Source of the DNA: a virus
IMG/VR virus record: IMGVR_UViG_3300037089_000924
Coordinates: 1 to 24,032 of that record
DNA length: 24,032 nt
Direction: 5' to 3' (one strand)
In this document: in pieces, positions 15,233-22,543 of the stretch
Layout of the letters: every line of letters begins with the position of its first letter
Position numbering within the stretch: position 1 is the stretch's first letter
Position numbers and translations under genes: made by a program
Notes under the pieces: generated by a model
Database searches by the model: none
Told to the model about the DNA's origin: nothing
What the model saw: only the letters and a program-made list of their open reading frames with translations

Positions 15233-16411
15233 TTAAAATATTTCTATACCCATAGGACCATATCCTAAATTTTTGTTCACAGCTTCTTGTATTGCAGCTC
15301 TTTCTTCCATTATATTTTTATAACTTAAAAGTTCTAATTGAGCTGTTAATTCGTCTTTCAGAATTTTTTTATCTTCTCTAGCCGTATTAATTAAATCATC
15401 TTTATTTAATTCTAACTCAGCACCAGCAATAGGTAATTTTCCATTGAATTTACCCCTTATTCCTTTACCTAAGAGCTCTAAAGCAAGAGCCTGGGCAAAC
15501 TTCTTAACCCATGTTTGAGCAACTGAATTAAGCTGTGCAAATGAAATATAATTTAATTGAGCATCAGCAAAAGTTGATACAAGCCCATTACCTTGAGTTG
15601 TTGCGGAATTGCTTCCGGTAAATCCTGTAAATCCTGGATTAGCATTGAATCCAGAAAAAGAAGAGTTTCCATAATAACCAACTCTGTCTGTGTAATTATA
15701 AAATACAGTTCCAGGTGTTCCTACCACATTACTTGTATTTCCTTGACTACTACTTACAGTTGGAACTGGAAGTAGTTTTAATATTTTTGTTCCAAGAGGA
15801 CCAGGTTTTATAATATATGAATACTCAGCGCCCCTTACTCTGTTTCTCATACTTGCAGCCTGAGCAGTTAAAATAGTATCAAATACAGGCATCATACCAT
15901 ACAAAGCTTCTCCGGCAAAAGAAGCTCCGAACTCTGTAAACTCGAAGTTTTGTTGTGAAAAAGGGTCTAAACCATATAAATTTATAAAATTTGGAGTATA
16001 CCATAAAACTTCATTTATTTCTCTTCCTGCAGGAACTGTATATTCTTGTACACCACCTGAAAGCATAATAGAATCTAATTTAACTTCTACAGTGCCATTA
16101 ACTCCAATTCCTTGTTGATTAGCAAATGCTTGAGAAAACGACCTTTCAAAATATAAACTATTCGAAACATATTTTAATGTAAAATCAATTTCAGAAGGTA
16201 ATCCTAACATTTCTCCTAATCTATTTCTTAAGACCCAATTGTTTACATAGGAGGAATATTCTTCAATAGCTTCACAAATACATTCTATTATTTGTTCATC
16301 TCTAAGTTCTACTTGCATTACAGGCGCACCAGCTTTTCTTCTAATTCTATCAATTAGAAAACTTTGCTGGTCTGCAGACATACCTGTTAAACATCCATTA
16401 GCACAAAACAT
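15233..16411 (-). CDS. 13: Neck protein, T4 gp13-like
   Basis: 392 residues, ATG at 16411 overlapping the previous stop (TAATG). The N-terminal part (IRRKAGAPVMQVELRDEQI, about 23-41, then CEAIEEYSSY) and the C-terminal part (WVKKFAQALALELLGKGIRGKF, split near 300-322; then AGAELELNKDDLI and EDKKILKDELTAQLELL) match the gp13 neck family, which closes the filled head and accepts the tail. The length exceeds T4 gp13 (309) because of a Gly/Ser/Asn-rich middle insert at about 225-275. It is cotranscribed with the 96-residue gene and the 192-residue gene. Confidence 0.8.
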   Translation of the reverse strand: MFCANGCLTGMSADQQSFLIDRIRRKAGAPVMQVELRDEQIIECICEAIEEYSSYVNNWVLRNRLGEMLGLPSEIDFTLKYVSNSLYFERSFSQAFANQQGIGVNGTVEVKLDSIMLSGGVQEYTVPAGREINEVLWYTPNFINLYGLDPFSQQNFEFTEFGASFAGEALYGMMPVFDTILTAQAASMRNRVRGAEYSYIIKPGPLGTKILKLLPVPTVSSSQGNTSNVVGTPGTVFYNYTDRVGYYGNSSFSGFNANPGFTGFTGSNSATTQGNGLVSTFADAQLNYISFAQLNSVAQTWVKKFAQALALELLGKGIRGKFNGKLPIAGAELELNKDDLINTAREDKKILKDELTAQLELLSYKNIMEERAAIQEAVNKNLGYGPMGIEIF

Positions 16412-16701
16412 TATTTAAATGTATTACTTTGTTGAACAATAAACTGACTCATCATAGTTTTAAAACCTACAAAAGAGCCCGATGATACAATAATTTGAGA
16501 ACACATAACTCTAACACTTTGTCCGGCAGTAGCAGCCCATGTAAATTGACCACCACCCATAGCAGTGATATCAATTGTACCGCTTGTTAAACAAAATACT
16601 TCATGAATTGTTGATGCTGTAAGATTATTTCCAAAATCTCCATTATTATATGTACCTACTGGTAGTGGAAGTGCAGCAAAATTTGCGTTGTGATTAGCCA
16701 T
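16411..16701 (-). CDS. Small beta-rich virion protein
   Basis: 96 residues, ATG at 16701. Strand-rich with FCLTSGTIDITAMGGGQFTW (about 36-55) and a C-terminal SSGSFVGFKTMMSQF. Small proteins of this design occur as head or tail decoration proteins in marine phages, but I do not recognise a named family. It is first in a cassette with the two neck genes and immediately downstream of the capsid gene's terminator. Confidence 0.7.
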   Translation of the reverse strand: MANHNANFAALPLPVGTYNNGDFGNNLTASTIHEVFCLTSGTIDITAMGGGQFTWAATAGQSVRVMCSQIIVSSGSFVGFKTMMSQFIVQQSNTFK

Positions 16702-16715
16702 TTCTTATGTTTTTT

Positions 16716-16722
16716 ATAAATA
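16716..16722 (-). promoter_or_regulatory. Late promoter-like motif before the neck cassette
   Basis: TATTTAT on the minus strand in CATATTTATAAAAAAC, 14 bases before the ATG at 16701. Confidence 0.6.
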
Positions 16723-16754
16723 TGTTTTAAAATGTCGTAATTGAATATTGTAAT

Positions 16755-16786
16755 AAAAAAAAGAGGAGACCGAAGCCTCCTCTTTT
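16755..16786 (-). terminator. Strong intrinsic terminator after the capsid gene
   Basis: On the minus strand AAAAGAGGAGGC pairs with GTCTCCTCTTTT around a TTCG tetraloop closed by C-G, an extra-stable form, followed by a U-run. It is 20 bases past the capsid stop and fits the need to isolate the most highly expressed gene. Confidence 0.9.
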
Positions 16787-16805
16787 AAATCCAAGCGTTT
16801 TAAGC

Positions 16806-18464
16806 TTAGCAACCGTAACGGTTGATGTTGTCGATAATAATAACTCCATAGAACCTGTTGTTTACCATCTTCTTTGCATACCTGGTCATGATACCCTTTC
16901 TTGGGGTGAAGTCATTCGGGTCGTAAATAGTCTGTGTCAACTGCAATGGAATATAAGGTGCGTAGATATATCCAGCTTCAAGGAATGTATTTCCTTTGTG
17001 TCCGATAAGAACGATTGGAGCAGGAAGGTAAGGGTCTTTATAAACCACATATCTTGAACCAAGGTTTCCTATTTTTTCAACACCTAAGTTATACTTCTCT
17101 GATTCAGGAGCTGCTGAACCATCAACGTGGAAGTATTCAAGGTCATCAAATATTGCTCCTGCTTCTGCAGAACAAACCACCCAATTTGCTCCACCTCTCA
17201 ATGTAGCCTTGTGAATTTGAGCGGAAAGCTCATTAACTCTAGTGATAAGTGTCTGGTTCCAGTCTTTCTGTGTACCGAAGAAGTTTGCGTTGTTAGCAAG
17301 ACCATTGTAATCCCAACGAGCTCTGAAAGGAGCACCATTGATAAGGTCGATGATGATTTCTCTGTCAATTTCAGCTGCAATGTGCTCAGAAAGAAGAGCT
17401 GTTAACTCTGCTTCAGCATCAATTGAGTGATAAGCTTCTAAATCTTGTGCTAATTCAGGAGTCCAATGTGCTCTCAACTTTCTTGTGATTGTAGTCACAG
17501 TGATTGAAGAGAATCTGATGGTAAGTTCAGCCATTTCACTCTTAGCTTCAAGGTTGTTGAAGATTTCGAATGCAGGTTGTACACTAAATACAGCAAGGTT
17601 ACCGAAGTTTCCAGCGCCGTCATTAAGATTTGCAACACTAAAGTTTGCTCCATAAACACCTTGTGGTCTAACATCAAGAACAACACGAGCTATGTTATTA
17701 GCATATTGGTCTTGTGTCCAGTTCTGAATTTCAGCGTAGAAAGGGATACTGTTTCCAGCAGCTACTACAAGAACGTTTGTTGAACCAGCACTGTAATAAA
17801 TTGCAGTTACTGCAGAGAATCTCAATGTAGCACTTGACTGTTGTTTGCTAATATCGAAAGCAGTTGTTAAACCAAATCCAGAAGTACAAAAGATACCGTT
17901 TGAAAAGTTTGCACCAGAGATAGATTGTGCAGTACCAAGTGCAGTTTCACCTGTTCCGAAAGAAAGGTCAAAACCGTGGTTGTTATAAAATCTCTCATAA
18001 GCAGTTGTATCTGCAAATGTAGGTCCAGATTGATTGTTAGCAGTGTTCTGTGGAGCAACTTTGCTCTGACCAGCGATTTCAGCTGCTCTTCCAATCTCGT
18101 TAAACTGAGTGTTGTCAGGACCACTGAAGGATACTCTTGCATCCATGTAGAAAAGCAAACCAGAAGGTAATGCTAAAGGCTGTACGGATACAAGCTCGTT
18201 AGCAAGAAGTCTGGAGAATACTCTTCTTACGATTGGAAAAGCAACAGTATCGAATCTACCTGCAGAAGTATCAAGTGTTACCTCGTTCAGCATATACTGA
18301 GCTTGGTTTTCCATCAACTGAGCAGTGTTAGATTTTCTGATACCACCAAGTCCTTCAAGAAGACCTGATTCGTCCCAATTGGACATGATAGCATTTCTTT
18401 GCTCGGCAAGTGTTTTAAACACTGTTAAACCAACTTTGCCACTATTTAAAAGTTCACTATGCAT
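16806..18464 (-). CDS. 23: Major capsid protein, T4 gp23-like
   Basis: 552 residues (T4 gp23 is 521), ATG at 18464. Clear gp23 signatures: FPIVRRVFSRLLANELVSVQ (about 76-95) followed by LPSGLLFYMD; in the C-terminal half, HWTPELAQDLEAYHSIDAEA, LSEHIAAEIDREIIID and WVVCSAEAGAIFDDLEYF. It forms the hexamers of the icosahedral head after maturation. Candidate sites for the prohead protease (Leu/Ile-x-Glu) in the N-terminal region are LAE21 and LLE37; which one is cut is inference. It is monocistronic, with its own late-type motif and a strong terminator. Confidence 0.95.
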   Translation of the reverse strand: MHSELLNSGKVGLTVFKTLAEQRNAIMSNWDESGLLEGLGGIRKSNTAQLMENQAQYMLNEVTLDTSAGRFDTVAFPIVRRVFSRLLANELVSVQPLALPSGLLFYMDARVSFSGPDNTQFNEIGRAAEIAGQSKVAPQNTANNQSGPTFADTTAYERFYNNHGFDLSFGTGETALGTAQSISGANFSNGIFCTSGFGLTTAFDISKQQSSATLRFSAVTAIYYSAGSTNVLVVAAGNSIPFYAEIQNWTQDQYANNIARVVLDVRPQGVYGANFSVANLNDGAGNFGNLAVFSVQPAFEIFNNLEAKSEMAELTIRFSSITVTTITRKLRAHWTPELAQDLEAYHSIDAEAELTALLSEHIAAEIDREIIIDLINGAPFRARWDYNGLANNANFFGTQKDWNQTLITRVNELSAQIHKATLRGGANWVVCSAEAGAIFDDLEYFHVDGSAAPESEKYNLGVEKIGNLGSRYVVYKDPYLPAPIVLIGHKGNTFLEAGYIYAPYIPLQLTQTIYDPNDFTPRKGIMTRYAKKMVNNRFYGVIIIDNINRYGC

Positions 18465-18494
18465 TTTTTTAATTTTTTAATTTCGTTTGTTTAA

Positions 18495-18501
18495 GTAAAT
18501 A
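18495..18501 (-). promoter_or_regulatory. Late promoter-like motif before the capsid gene
   Basis: TATTTAC on the minus strand in CTATTTACTTAAAC, 30 bases before the ATG at 18464; one base off the common TATTTAT. Confidence 0.5.
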
Positions 18502-18503
18502 GA

Positions 18504-18523
18504 TAGAAAAAAAATGTTTTCTA
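18504..18523 (-). terminator. Weak hairpin after the scaffold gene
   Basis: On the minus strand TAGAAAA pairs with TTTTCTA across a loop that runs into a T-rich tract, 14 bases past the scaffold stop. Mostly A-U pairs, so weak. Confidence 0.4.
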
Positions 18524-18536
18524 CTTATTTTAAAAA

Positions 18537-19955
18537 TTATTCAGATTTTTTTCCAAATGCTAATTCTTTCATGCGTTTCATCTCTACACTTTCGTATAAA
18601 GGTTGAGACACACTCTTAACAACATTTGTAGCTGGGGATTTTAATTTATCAGTTATTGTCTGCTTGTTTGCATCAAGTTTAAATTCTTTAATAATCTTTT
18701 TGTAAAGTTCTTCAGCATCTTTTGCTGATTTTGCTTTATCAAACTGTTCTGCAAACTGAGTTTTTTCTGCTACTGTAAATCCACCACTTGCAAGTACTTT
18801 ATTAGCGTAAACTAATTTAGCGTTGAAAGTTTGCCATTCATTAATCTGACCTCTTAATTCAATGAAAGATTTTCTGAAATCAGCGAGTTCTTTCTGTGAT
18901 TCCTTCAATGAACCTGTTAAACTTACGTTTTCCTGGATGAGCTCGTCCAATTTGGACTCATATTGAGCTTTAAATTTATTTTCAACCATCTTCCACACTT
19001 CAGATTCTGACAAAGATGCCTGAGACCTTGGTGCTTGAGGATTGTGATGCTTATCTTTACTATCTCTTGTATATGCTTGTCTTCTATTTATTTGTCTTTC
19101 AGAAGAGAAAGAAGTTCCATATCCGCTTTCTTCCATTGCTGGAGTATTTTCGTCTGTTACTTCTATTTCATCAATATTTTCATCTTGCATATCTTCCACT
19201 ATTTCATAAACAGCTTCATCTTCCATTCCATGCTTATGCCCATGTTCATGGTCCATATCTATGATTTCAAATTCTTCTTCTTCAGAAACAGGAGCTGGAG
19301 CCGGAGCACCTGTTGGAGCACCAGAACCATCATCAGTAATTTCAATATCTCCACCTGTTGGAGCACCACCTGCTGTAGGTGTTGGAGCGCCTCCACCAAT
19401 TTGAGCTTCAATAGCTGAAAGCTTATCCATTATTTCTTGAAAAGGATTTGAAACAACTTCAGTACCAGTAGCGCTTGCATCTGTTACTGGAGCTTCTGCT
19501 CCTGCATCCATTGCAGGAGTTCCTGCTGCATCTTCATTTGTTATATTTTCCATATGTTCTTTATTGTCTGTATTATCTGTATCTTCATCACCTACTTCAA
19601 ATTCTTCTTCATCAGGAACAACTTCAAATTCATCTTCACTAGATGAAGGTTCTGTTGGTTCTGAAGTCATTGGAGGTGTTTCCATTGTTGAACCTGCAGC
19701 TTCTGTAGATTTATCAACAGTTACTTCTCCGCCATCTCCGATTGTTATATTAACGCCATTAGCATCAATCTTAACCTCTTCATTAACAGTTTCATTATTG
19801 ATAGCTTGATTCATTATTTTTTCCAAATGTTCTTCAAGTTGACCTTGAATTTCTTTTACAGCAGCATCTTTAGCAAAATTTCTAATTTCTTCGAAATCAA
19901 TTTTCGCTTCTTGAAGAGCTGATTTATTTACCTTGTTATTAGCTGTATTAGCCAT
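18537..19955 (-). CDS. 22: Prohead core scaffold protein, T4 gp22-like
   Basis: 472 residues, ATG at 19955, longer than T4 gp22 (269). The middle (about 85-265) is very acidic with Pro/Ala/Gly/Thr-rich stretches (PDEEEFEV; APTGAPAPAPVSEEEEFEI) and a DHEHGHKHG segment, and is probably disordered. The C-terminal third is a predicted coiled coil followed by NAKLVYANKVLASGGFTVAEK and FDKAKSAKDAEELYKKI, a pattern common to scaffold proteins of marine T4-like phages. It forms the internal core that shapes the prohead and is then degraded by the protease encoded just upstream. The Leu/Ile-x-Glu sites expected for this fate are plentiful. Confidence 0.85.
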   Translation of the reverse strand: MANTANNKVNKSALQEAKIDFEEIRNFAKDAAVKEIQGQLEEHLEKIMNQAINNETVNEEVKIDANGVNITIGDGGEVTVDKSTEAAGSTMETPPMTSEPTEPSSSEDEFEVVPDEEEFEVGDEDTDNTDNKEHMENITNEDAAGTPAMDAGAEAPVTDASATGTEVVSNPFQEIMDKLSAIEAQIGGGAPTPTAGGAPTGGDIEITDDGSGAPTGAPAPAPVSEEEEFEIIDMDHEHGHKHGMEDEAVYEIVEDMQDENIDEIEVTDENTPAMEESGYGTSFSSERQINRRQAYTRDSKDKHHNPQAPRSQASLSESEVWKMVENKFKAQYESKLDELIQENVSLTGSLKESQKELADFRKSFIELRGQINEWQTFNAKLVYANKVLASGGFTVAEKTQFAEQFDKAKSAKDAEELYKKIIKEFKLDANKQTITDKLKSPATNVVKSVSQPLYESVEMKRMKELAFGKKSE

Positions 19956-19973
19956 TTTAAATGACGGTTTTAA

Positions 19974-19980
19974 ATAAATA
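19974..19980 (-). promoter_or_regulatory. Late promoter-like motif before the scaffold gene
   Basis: TATTTAT on the minus strand in AATATTTATTTAAAACC, 18 bases before the ATG at 19955. Confidence 0.6.
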
Positions 19981-19981
19981 T

Positions 19982-20008
19982 TAAAAAAAAATGCAAAATC
20001 TATTTTGC
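19982..20008 (-). terminator. Intrinsic terminator after the prohead protease gene
   Basis: GCAAAA-TAGA-TTTTGC on the minus strand, starting directly after the stop codon and followed by ATTTTTTTTT. Short stem, long U-run. The TAGA loop recurs in the weaker hairpin after the gp15-like gene. Confidence 0.7.
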
Positions 20009-20674
20009 TTATAAACTTTTCCAGAAATCATTAGAAGAAAGGTCAAGTAATTTTTTATAATCACTTACTTTTTCTTCGAATTGTTCTACCTTCATAGGTA
20101 TTTCACAATCTTCGCAATACTGTGTCATTCCCCATTCTCTACCTTCTTTAAATAAATATGCGCCTGGAGTAGATGGAGAAGAAACGAAATCAAAAGCAAT
20201 TAATTCAAAATCGCTTTGTACAACATCTTTATTTCCTTGAGATTTAACAGAGCCCACTCCTCTTGAAGAAATACCCAACATTACTCCACTCTTAAGAAGA
20301 CCTTTTAAAATATCTCCGGCAGGAGTTTCAGTTATTTCGACTCTTCCATATAACTCTTCACCGTTCCACCACATTTCAATAATCTTGTGAGATACATTAG
20401 CAAGACTTACTACTGCACTATCAGGGTGGTCTAATTCTCCAAGAGCTCTATTTTCATTAACAGCTTCCATATATTTTTCAGCTTCCCTCTTAAGAATTTC
20501 AAAAGGATAAACCCTTCCGTTTCTATTTAAAGTATTTGCTTTTTGAAGAATACCAGTTAACACAATAGGTTTGTGCATTTCTTCCGCTTCTTTAATTAAT
20601 TTTTTGATGGAATTTTTATCATCAGAAAAATTATAGAACTCGGAAATAATATATTTATTTTGATTAGTTATCAT
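20009..20674 (-). CDS. 21: Prohead core protease, T4 gp21-like
   Basis: 221 residues (T4 gp21 is 212), ATG at 20674 overlapping the previous stop (TAATG). Conserved features: NRNGRVYPFEIL (about 50-61), the His motif GELDHPDS with His83, and the Ser motif LGISSRGVGS (about 133-142) with Ser136/Ser137, followed by DFELIAFDFVSSPSTPGAYL. This fits the S80 serine protease family, which digests the scaffold core and trims capsid proteins at Leu/Ile-x-Glu sites during head maturation. The C-terminal tail includes CEDCEIP, a Cys pair of unknown use. Its position upstream of scaffold and capsid genes matches T4 order 21-22-23. Confidence 0.93.
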   Translation of the reverse strand: MITNQNKYIISEFYNFSDDKNSIKKLIKEAEEMHKPIVLTGILQKANTLNRNGRVYPFEILKREAEKYMEAVNENRALGELDHPDSAVVSLANVSHKIIEMWWNGEELYGRVEITETPAGDILKGLLKSGVMLGISSRGVGSVKSQGNKDVVQSDFELIAFDFVSSPSTPGAYLFKEGREWGMTQYCEDCEIPMKVEQFEEKVSDYKKLLDLSSNDFWKSL

Positions 20675-20925
20675 TATTTTTTTATGTTTTTCTCAGCTTC
20701 ATCCATATCTTCTTTTTTCTTTACATCCTTAACACATTTTTCAAATTTTTCATCTTTTTTAGGACCAGTAGAAGCGTGACATACAGCCCATGGGTTTACT
20801 TTTTCATTTAAAGTATTTAATTCATTTTCAATTTCAGATTTTTCTTCCTGAAGTTGAGAAATTTTATGAAGCTTAGAAGCTTGCTCTTTAATAATTTCTC
20901 TAAATTTTAGCAATGAGATTTTCAT
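20674..20925 (-). CDS. Small prohead-cassette protein, unknown function
   Basis: 83 residues, ATG at 20925. A coiled-coil-like N-terminal half (about 5-42, Leu/Ile heptads, Glu/Lys-rich) leads into NPWAVCHASTGPKKDEKFEKC, a Cys- and Lys-rich motif seen in small phage head-region proteins, then a highly charged tail. It is translationally coupled to the protease gene. In T4 the comparable position, between portal and protease, holds the core proteins gp67 and gp68, so a minor core role is possible but unproven. Confidence 0.7.
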   Translation of the reverse strand: MKISLLKFREIIKEQASKLHKISQLQEEKSEIENELNTLNEKVNPWAVCHASTGPKKDEKFEKCVKDVKKKEDMDEAEKNIKK

Positions 20926-20944
20926 AGGGAAAATATAGTTTCTA

Positions 20945-20951
20945 ATAAATA
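20945..20951 (-). promoter_or_regulatory. Late promoter-like motif before the protease cassette
   Basis: TATTTAT on the minus strand in AGTATTTATTAGAAAC, 19 bases before the ATG at 20925. Confidence 0.6.
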
Positions 20952-20956
20952 CTAAA

Positions 20957-20992
20957 AAAAAAAGGAGCTTCTATTAGAAGCCCCTCTTTTTT
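20957..20992 (-). terminator. Intrinsic terminator after the 170-aa gene
   Basis: On the minus strand GGGGCTTCT pairs with AGAAGCTCC (one G-U) around a three-base loop. The stem is extended by A-U pairs and followed by a long U-run, 17 bases past the stop. Confidence 0.85.
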
Positions 20993-21008
20993 GATAAAAA
21001 TGATGTAT

Positions 21009-21521
21009 TTAACTTGATTTCTTCTTAATTATAAACCCTGAATCACCTCTTAATACTTTTGAATTGCCAATTATATTGGATAATTTCAACGCTTCTTCAA
21101 AAAGTTTAGTTTCTCTTTTATTACTTAATGGTATTCTTATTCCATGATTTATATTTATGGTATGAAGATTCAATTCAATTGAAATAAAATTTTTCTTTTT
21201 GTTATAATTGAAATTTTCCGGAATATCAAAAATATATATGTTTTCTTTTTCATTTGGAAAATAATTACTTATGGTTAATTTTCTTTCAAGGCCTAAAGTG
21301 TAAACCTTTTCTAATTCCATAGTTAATTTTCTTTTCAAGAAATCTTGTGATTTTTTAATATACCTATCCGTAGGACTAATCCAAAAACTTATATATATAT
21401 AAATTGTTTCAGGATAATCCCTGTTTTCAACGGTGCCAATTTTTACATTCAAGTTCTTATTCTTAATAAGCTTGCTATCAATTTTAATTTCCCTGGCAGT
21501 TCTTTTTGCTACTTTGTTCAT
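21009..21521 (-). CDS. Protein of unknown function
   Basis: 170 residues, ATG at 21521, Lys/Ile/Asn-rich. A basic N-terminus (MNKVAKRTAREIKIDSK) precedes an alternating strand-helix pattern with YPETIYIYISFWISPTDRY and a repeated hydrophobic strand near IYIFDIPENF. No catalytic motif, signal peptide or membrane helix. It lies alone between two terminators. The upstream region lacks TATTTAT but has TATAAATC, one mismatch from the T4 late core TATAAATA, about 27 bases before the ATG. Not recognised. Confidence 0.7.
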   Translation of the reverse strand: MNKVAKRTAREIKIDSKLIKNKNLNVKIGTVENRDYPETIYIYISFWISPTDRYIKKSQDFLKRKLTMELEKVYTLGLERKLTISNYFPNEKENIYIFDIPENFNYNKKKNFISIELNLHTININHGIRIPLSNKRETKLFEEALKLSNIIGNSKVLRGDSGFIIKKKSS

Positions 21522-21570
21522 TTTTTGAATATTGTTTAGAGAAATATAATGATTTATAACATTAAAGACA

Positions 21571-21606
21571 AAAAAAAAGAGATACTGGATAGCATCTCTT
21601 TTTTAA
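21571..21606 (-). terminator. Intrinsic terminator after the 276-aa gene
   Basis: On the minus strand AAAAAAGAGATGCT pairs with AGTATCTCTTTTTT around loop ATCC (one G-U), followed by more T, 13 bases past the stop. Confidence 0.85.
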
Positions 21607-21618
21607 TGAAAAAAAAGA

Positions 21619-22449
21619 TTATTTTTTGATTTCACTAAGAGTGTTTTTTAATTCGAGACATGAAAAAATATATTCATCAGCATTAATCATATTAATACCA
21701 TTTATATTCTCTAATTTCAATTTAAATCCTTCAAGTAAATCCCTTTTATCTTTTTCAGTTGTCTTAGTTTCTTTAAGAATTTCATTAATTAATTCTAAGT
21801 TTTCAGATTTTAAATCTTCTATGTAATTTGTCTTTGTAGAATCATCAGATACCAATATCTTAAAAATACTTTTTTCTTCTTCGTTAAGGTGTTCTAATCT
21901 TTCATTTAAAGTATTAACAGCTCTTTTGGTAATGAATTTCCATGAATTTAAATCTGGACCATCATTTTTTTCTTTAGATACACTTGTTTCATTCAAATCT
22001 TTTGGAGCAGTAAGGTAATTAACTAAAAAATCATAAGATTCAATTTCTTTGTCAAAAGCAGTAAAACCTCTTCTGGTTTTAGATTCAATTAAAGTACTGA
22101 TGTGTTCAAATAATTTGGTGTTTTTACCACCATTAGCCTCTACGTGAGTGCTGCTAAGCATTGTAAGTCTAAGGTCTCTATTCTCTCTAATAATATCTTC
22201 CCATCTTACATTATTGAAAATGCTGATATTTTGGTTAATAAATCTCTCAGCTAATCTTTCCTTTTCAAAAGGCTTACATCCTTCGAAATTTTTATATATT
22301 ATTTGTTGTTTGCTCAACACTGTGGAGCTTTTTACCGCTTGCAGAAATGAACTTAATGTTTTATTTGTACTTTCTTTCATAATTTCTGCTGAGGAAAGCC
22401 TTAATATTGAGTCTCTTACGGCTCCAAAGTTTAAACTGATATCTTTCAT
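21619..22449 (-). CDS. Helical protein of unknown function
   Basis: 276 residues from ATG at 22449 (MKDISLNFGAVRDSIL). The frame is open upstream to an ATG at 22497, but that reading would contain the late-type motif, so the internal ATG is preferred. Almost wholly helical and charged, with a C-terminal coiled-coil region (about 185-270) rich in Leu, Glu and Lys. No known catalytic motif. It is first in the head gene series and divergent from the VWA gene; a minor head or assembly role is possible by position only. Confidence 0.75.
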   Translation of the reverse strand: MKDISLNFGAVRDSILRLSSAEIMKESTNKTLSSFLQAVKSSTVLSKQQIIYKNFEGCKPFEKERLAERFINQNISIFNNVRWEDIIRENRDLRLTMLSSTHVEANGGKNTKLFEHISTLIESKTRRGFTAFDKEIESYDFLVNYLTAPKDLNETSVSKEKNDGPDLNSWKFITKRAVNTLNERLEHLNEEEKSIFKILVSDDSTKTNYIEDLKSENLELINEILKETKTTEKDKRDLLEGFKLKLENINGINMINADEYIFSCLELKNTLSEIKK

Positions 22450-22464
22450 ATGGATAGTTTTATA

Positions 22465-22471
22465 ATAAATA
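22465..22471 (-). promoter_or_regulatory. Late promoter-like motif before the 276-aa gene
   Basis: TATTTAT on the minus strand in AATATTTATTATAAAAC, 15 bases before the ATG at 22449. Confidence 0.6.
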
Positions 22472-22506
22472 TTTGAAAATTTTTCTTTAAAAATCAATTT
22501 AATTGT

Positions 22507-22514
22507 TATTTTTG
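22507..22514 (+). promoter_or_regulatory. Possible Bacteroidetes -7 box before the VWA gene
   Basis: TATTTTTG matches TAnnTTTG, 29 bases before the ATG at 22544. I see no TTTG at the right distance upstream, so this is only half a promoter. The late motif is absent on this strand here. Confidence 0.4.
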
Positions 22515-22543
22515 CTGATATCGAACCCTAAAAACCTAAAAAT

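Noticed and set aside
19016-19418. Two overlapping plus-strand frames inside the scaffold gene
   Set aside because: They mirror the acidic and Pro/Gly-rich scaffold coding sequence and have Phe/Tyr/Ser-rich nonsense composition.
22450-22497. Upstream start at 22497 for the 276-aa protein
   Set aside because: This extension would include the late-type motif as coding sequence. The same reasoning rejects the TTG start at 13516.
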